Of a stretch of 64,000 nucleotides of DNA, positions 60,947 through 64,000 are shown piece after piece. The translations under genes were made by a program, and so were the position numbers. The notes beneath the pieces are model-generated. The model saw only the letters and a list, made by a program, of their open reading frames with translations, was not told the origin of the DNA and did not search any database. Each line of letters begins with the position of its first letter. Within the stretch, counting starts at the first letter, position 1. Origin of the DNA: Nocardioides terrae (GTDB taxonomy: Bacteria; Actinomycetota; Actinomycetes; Propionibacteriales; Nocardioidaceae); the NCBI RefSeq assembly GCF_900112345.1, contig NZ_FOLB01000002.1, positions 1-64,000 of the forward strand. The letters run 5' to 3'.

Positions 60947-61723
60947 TCAGCCCGCCTGCAGCTCGACGAGGTCGGAATGGACCGCCCCGGCGGTCCTCCG
61001 CATCCGCTCGACCAGGCCGGGGACACTCGGCTCCTTGAACCGTCGAGTCTCGACCGCCAGCGTCAGTGCCGCGATGGCGCGTCCCGACGCGTCCTGGAGG
61101 CTCACCGCGAACGACGCGACCGGCGAGGCGGAGGAACGGTCGTTGACCGCGTAGCCAGCACGGCGGACGACGCGCAGCGTCCGGTCGAGCTCGAGCAGGC
61201 TCGCCTGGACCTCACGCCGGTCGCGCTCGGTGCCGCTCAGGCCGCGCGGATAGAGCGCCGCGAGTGCCTCGGGGGTCAGCTCAGCAAGGAGCGCCCGGCC
61301 ACTGCCGGTCCGGTAGGCCGGATAGAGCATGCCGACGCGAAACGTCTTGCGGGAGTCGTTGGTGCCCACGGCGCCGAGCACGTACCGGACGCCGGTGCCT
61401 TCGAGCACGCCGATGTGACAGGTCTCCCCTGTCTCCTCGGCGATGAGATCGAGATGAGGTCGCAGGACCTCGGTGATCCGCTTGCCCTTGGAGGGAGTGC
61501 GCAGGCGGACCAGTGCGGGTCCGGCGTGGTAGACGTGGTGACCGTCCTGGACCACGAACCCCTGCTCCATGAGCGTGGAGAGCAGGCGGTGGGCGGTGGA
61601 CCGGGCGACGCCGAGACGCTCGGCGACCTCGACTACGCGGATCGACTGGGCCTGCGCGACCAGCTCGACCACGCGAAGCGCGTTGCCGACCGATGACAGC
61701 GTGCCACCGTCCCCTCTCCGCAT
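60947..61723 (-). CDS. IclR-family regulator of the catabolic island
   Basis: A 258-residue regulator. The N-terminal winged helix (about 10-70) reads ALRVVELVAQAQSIRVVEVAERLGVARSTAHRLLSTL; the effector domain (about 85-250) has GETCHIGVLEGTGVRYVLG and GSGRALLAEL as in IclR proteins that sense aromatic or small organic acids. It sits between the ten-gene run and the divergent aldolase gene, and an ATGG-N5-CCAT palindrome lies in its divergent promoter, so it is the best candidate to bind that motif throughout the island. The ribosome binding site GGAGG is very close to the ATG, so an internal start is possible. Confidence 0.92.
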   Translation of the reverse strand: MRRGDGGTLSSVGNALRVVELVAQAQSIRVVEVAERLGVARSTAHRLLSTLMEQGFVVQDGHHVYHAGPALVRLRTPSKGKRITEVLRPHLDLIAEETGETCHIGVLEGTGVRYVLGAVGTNDSRKTFRVGMLYPAYRTGSGRALLAELTPEALAALYPRGLSGTERDRREVQASLLELDRTLRVVRRAGYAVNDRSSASPVASFAVSLQDASGRAIAALTLAVETRRFKEPSVPGLVERMRRTAGAVHSDLVELQAG

Positions 61724-61744
61724 TCCTCCATTGAAGCAGAGGTA

Positions 61745-61784
61745 GTGACGTAAATCCTATAGATCGGTATGATGGACAGACCAT
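61745..61784 (+). promoter_or_regulatory. Aldolase promoter with overlapping ATGG-N5-CCAT operator
   Basis: -35-like GTGACG (61745-61750) and -10 TATGAT (61768-61773) are 17 bp apart. The palindrome ATGG-ACAGA-CCAT (61772-61784) begins on the -10 and covers the expected start of transcription, a layout suited to repression. Confidence 0.6.
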
Positions 61785-61820
61785 TCGTGATGCACTGCGT
61801 AGCCGGCCGAAAGTGAGTCC

Positions 61821-62555
61821 ATGACGACCAGCCCAGCCCCAGACGTCACCCACGAGTCCCTACGCCTCGACATCGCGGCGTGCAGCCGGCTCCTCGTCGC
61901 CGAGGACATCCTCAACTACAGCGGCCACGTCAGCGCCCGCCTTCCCGGCCGGGATGCCTTCCTGATCCAGCAGACGCACGACGTCCGCGCCTTCCTCGAG
62001 CCGGACCGGCTCCTCGTCGTCGACTTCGACGGCAAGGTGATCGAGGGTGACGGCAAGCCGCCGTCGGAGCTGTTCATCCACGCCGAGATCTACCGCGCCC
62101 GACCCGAGGCGCAGTCGGTGGCGCACTTCCACCACGACCCGACCACGATCTTCGCGGCGGTCCCGACCTGCCCCCTGGTGCCGGTCAAGAACCACTTCGC
62201 CCGGTGGGTCGGCGGCATCCCGGTGCACTACGACTCGTCGCACATCGACAACCCGGGCAAGGGCGAACAGGTCGTCGCAACACTCGACGGACGGGACGCC
62301 CTGCTCCTGCGCGGCCACGGGCAGGTGCTGGTGGCCGAGAGCGTCCGCGCCGTTTTCATCGACTCCGTGCACCTCGTCGAGAACGCGGGAGCACTCACCC
62401 TGGCCACCCAGCTGGGCGCCGTCGAGCCCCTGACCCCGGCCGAGCTGGACCGCTTCCTCGAGACCTTCGACCGCCCCAAGCACGTCAAGAAGCTGTGGAA
62501 GTACTACGCCCAGGTCGCCGCGGCGCGGAACGTGATCCCCACCGAGTGGATCTGA
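61821..62555 (+). CDS. Class II aldolase/adducin-family protein
   Basis: A 244-residue protein with the L-fuculose-phosphate-aldolase fold. LLVAEDILNYSGHVSARLPG is the usual phosphate/substrate loop; the zinc site is SVAHFHHDP (two His) plus RGHGQVLVAES (third His); PSELFIHAEIYRARP provides the catalytic Glu. In aromatic pathways this family cleaves or decarboxylates (for example HMG-like and 5-carboxyvanillate-type acids) as well as sugars. It is divergent from iclR, overlaps the next gene and is under the palindromic operator. Confidence 0.88.
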   Translation: MTTSPAPDVTHESLRLDIAACSRLLVAEDILNYSGHVSARLPGRDAFLIQQTHDVRAFLEPDRLLVVDFDGKVIEGDGKPPSELFIHAEIYRARPEAQSVAHFHHDPTTIFAAVPTCPLVPVKNHFARWVGGIPVHYDSSHIDNPGKGEQVVATLDGRDALLLRGHGQVLVAESVRAVFIDSVHLVENAGALTLATQLGAVEPLTPAELDRFLETFDRPKHVKKLWKYYAQVAAARNVIPTEWI

Positions 62556-63388
62556 GCACGACGCGCGCACTGACCGTCGACGGGTGCACGCTGCGCTACC
62601 GGCTGGCCGGCGACGCGGACGGTCGCCCGGTGGTGCTGGTCCACGGCAGCGGCGCCCACGCGGGCTGGTGGCACGACGTCGCCTTGCGCCTGGCCGACCG
62701 GTTCCAGCTGCTGATCCCCGACCTGTCCGGGCACGGGGAGAGCGACCATCGGGCCGACTACTCCGGTACGCAGTGGGCGCGTGAGGTCATCGCCCTGGCG
62801 AGTGACGCCGCCTGGCCCGACTATGCGATCGTCGGGCACTCCATGGGCGGCAAGGTGGGGCTCATCGCCGCCGCCGCCGATGCCACCCACGTCTCGTCGC
62901 TCGTGCTGGTCGACACCGGCTCGCTGCCCGAGCAGGGCCCGTCGGCGTCTCGGCCGGCCACATCGTCGCGGCGCGAGCAGGGGCGCGCGCACCGCGCCTC
63001 CCCCACGCTGGCAGAGGCGCTGGCACGGTTCCGGCTCGCCCCCGGCGGAACGACGGCGTCCCCCGAGGTGATGCATCGCCTCGCCCGCCAGGGCCTGCGG
63101 CGAACGCCCGAGGGCTGGGTCTGGAAGTTCGATCCCGCCACCCGACGCCGGGTGGACCCGGCCGAGCTGGCGGCGGCGTACCCGCGCGTGCGCTGCCCGG
63201 TCGCGCTCGTCCACGGCGCGCAGAGCCCGGCCGTCGGGCCGGACGAGATCGAGCGCCTGGAGACAGAGCTCCGGCGGCCCGTCCCGCGGTTCCAGGTCGA
63301 GGGCGCCTTCCACCACGTGCCCGTCGACCAGCCGGAGGCGTGCGCCCGCGCGATCCGTTCCGCCCTCGACGCGGCACCGGGCCGCTGA
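62546..63388 (+). CDS. Alpha/beta hydrolase
   Basis: A 280-residue hydrolase. The oxyanion loop VLVHGSGAHAGWWHD, nucleophile elbow VGHSMGGKVG and late GAFHHVPVDQP with the catalytic His show the complete fold; the acid is probably the Asp/Glu in VHGAQSPAVGPDE. It resembles the C-C or ester hydrolases found in aromatic degradation. The start is uncertain: I used the GTG at 62546, which overlaps the aldolase stop by ten bases; a CTG at 62552 is another choice. An acyl ester, enol-lactone or ring-cleavage product are candidate substrates. Confidence 0.82.
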   Translation: MDLSTTRALTVDGCTLRYRLAGDADGRPVVLVHGSGAHAGWWHDVALRLADRFQLLIPDLSGHGESDHRADYSGTQWAREVIALASDAAWPDYAIVGHSMGGKVGLIAAAADATHVSSLVLVDTGSLPEQGPSASRPATSSRREQGRAHRASPTLAEALARFRLAPGGTTASPEVMHRLARQGLRRTPEGWVWKFDPATRRRVDPAELAAAYPRVRCPVALVHGAQSPAVGPDEIERLETELRRPVPRFQVEGAFHHVPVDQPEACARAIRSALDAAPGR

Positions 63389-63402
63389 CGGAGGCGGGCG
63401 CC

Positions 63403-64000
63403 TCAGGCAGGGACGGCGGCCCCGTGCCCGGTCGCGAGCCGGGCCAGCGCAGTCACGTCGTCGGGCACCGCGTCACCGCGCCAGACGATGTGCAGGTCCG
63501 GCCGCAGCAGGTAGCGACTGCGGCCCTCGAGCACGCTGACCGCCTCGGTGTCGACCTGGAAGGTGGACACCGGCGCGCCGATCCGCGCGAACTCGGCGAC
63601 GAGCGCCTTGTCGGCCGCCGTCAGGGCGTCGGTGCTCAGCAGCGTGTACCCACGCCCCAGGTGGTCCTGCAACGCACTGCCGTCACGCAGCCAGATGTGC
63701 GGGAAGCGGGTGCCCGGCCAGGTCGAGGGCGCGTAGGCGAAGGAGTCCGCGTCAGGCGCATCGCCCTCTTCGGCGACGACCAGCTGCGAGCCGTCGTACC
63801 GATAGCCGCACTCGATGCCGAGCAGCTCGTTGCTGATCCGGTGCGCCTCGTCGGCGACCTCGACCAGACGTGCACGGGCCGCCGCCCCCTCGGGGGTGTC
63901 CTCGGCCATGATCGGCTCGTAGAGGTCCCGCCACCTGCGCCGCCCGACGGTCGCCTTCGTGGAGGAGGCGACGTTGCGGGCGCCGACAAGGCGGCGCTCG
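63403..64000 (-). CDS. FAD-dependent aromatic monooxygenase, C-terminal part (cut by window edge)
   Basis: The visible 198 codons hold the end of a PheA/TfdB/MhpA-type flavoprotein hydroxylase. ERRLVGARNVASSTKAT is the usual segment after the FAD domain, and the C-terminal thioredoxin-like region has YRYDGSQLV, PGTRFPHIWLRDGSALQDHLGRGYTLL and a final DLHIVWRGD, where R-P-D-x-x-V-x-W-R is the family ending. It probably hydroxylates a phenol or similar ring. The gene is convergent with the hydrolase gene, 14 bp between stops, and is the clearest hint that the island deals with aromatic compounds. The FAD-binding N-terminus lies beyond the window. Confidence 0.88.
   Translation of the reverse strand, partial: ERRLVGARNVASSTKATVGRRRWRDLYEPIMAEDTPEGAAARARLVEVADEAHRISNELLGIECGYRYDGSQLVVAEEGDAPDADSFAYAPSTWPGTRFPHIWLRDGSALQDHLGRGYTLLSTDALTAADKALVAEFARIGAPVSTFQVDTEAVSVLEGRSRYLLRPDLHIVWRGDAVPDDVTALARLATGHGAAVPA

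Overview
The window is a high-GC actinobacterial chromosome segment. Strong GC3 bias, F420 enzymes (an FGD-type glucose-6-phosphate dehydrogenase, LLM and PPOX oxidoreductases), mycothiol synthesis (mshA), CarD and SenX3-RegX3 all point to Actinomycetota. The conserved blocks rlmB-cysS, ispF-ispD-carD-lpqE and gpmA-phoU-senX3-regX3-ybjN-mshA, together with the interspersed GATACGCTCGCT-type repeat, suggest a Nocardioides-like member of the Propionibacteriales. This placement is inferred from gene content, not from an alignment. No phage, insertion sequence, CRISPR array or rRNA was seen, and no gene-free stretch exceeds 300 bp.

Layout. 1-6 kb: the edge of a sugar ABC system (permease fragment and lipoprotein), divergent from a Gfo/Idh oxidoreductase, a GPH-type transporter and a PLP lyase; two CebR/LacI-type operators lie between. 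6-14 kb: housekeeping and stand-alone genes (nuclease-like, ung, aldo/keto reductase, pdxY, dienelactone hydrolase-like, tRNA-Thr, GH13, DUF4032). 14-24.6 kb: metallophosphoesterase, rlmB, cysS, a sulfite-oxidase-like protein, ispF, ispD, a degenerate IspD paralogue, carD, a UbiA prenyltransferase, an LpqE-like lipoprotein and gpmA. 24.6-30.3 kb: a structured repeat array, phoU diverging from senX3-regX3 over a PHO box, a coupled 31-codon ORF between senX3 and regX3, an EamA transporter, ybjN and mshA. 30.4-44.9 kb: beta-propeller protein, SDR, racemase-like protein, an M4 protease fused to an emfourin-like inhibitor domain, a 26-bp tandem array, typA, a membrane-bound LuxR regulator, fgd, an ECF sigma/anti-sigma pair, and a MarR-MFS pair.

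44.9-64 kb: an accessory catabolic island and the most novel part of the window. It holds a ferredoxin-reductase-type flavoprotein and an Fe3+/polyamine-type ABC transporter. Next comes a tightly packed ten-gene plus-strand run: transport ATPase, EutA-like ASKHA protein, two bicupins, two HIBADH-type dehydrogenases, a thiolase-like protein with a DUF35 partner, an enolase-superfamily enzyme and an ADP-forming acyl-CoA ligase. It is followed by an IclR regulator, a class II aldolase, an alpha/beta hydrolase and a truncated FAD monooxygenase. A shared ATGG-N5-CCAT palindrome lies in three divergent promoter regions of this island, which suggests one regulon, probably under the local IclR protein. 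The substrate cannot be read from the sequence; a cyclic or aromatic carboxylic acid is the best guess.

Recurrent architecture. Many genes have a -10-like hexamer only 6-9 nt before the start codon, the layout expected of leaderless transcripts. Several convergent gene pairs are separated by very long perfect or near-perfect hairpins, three of which belong to one repeat family.
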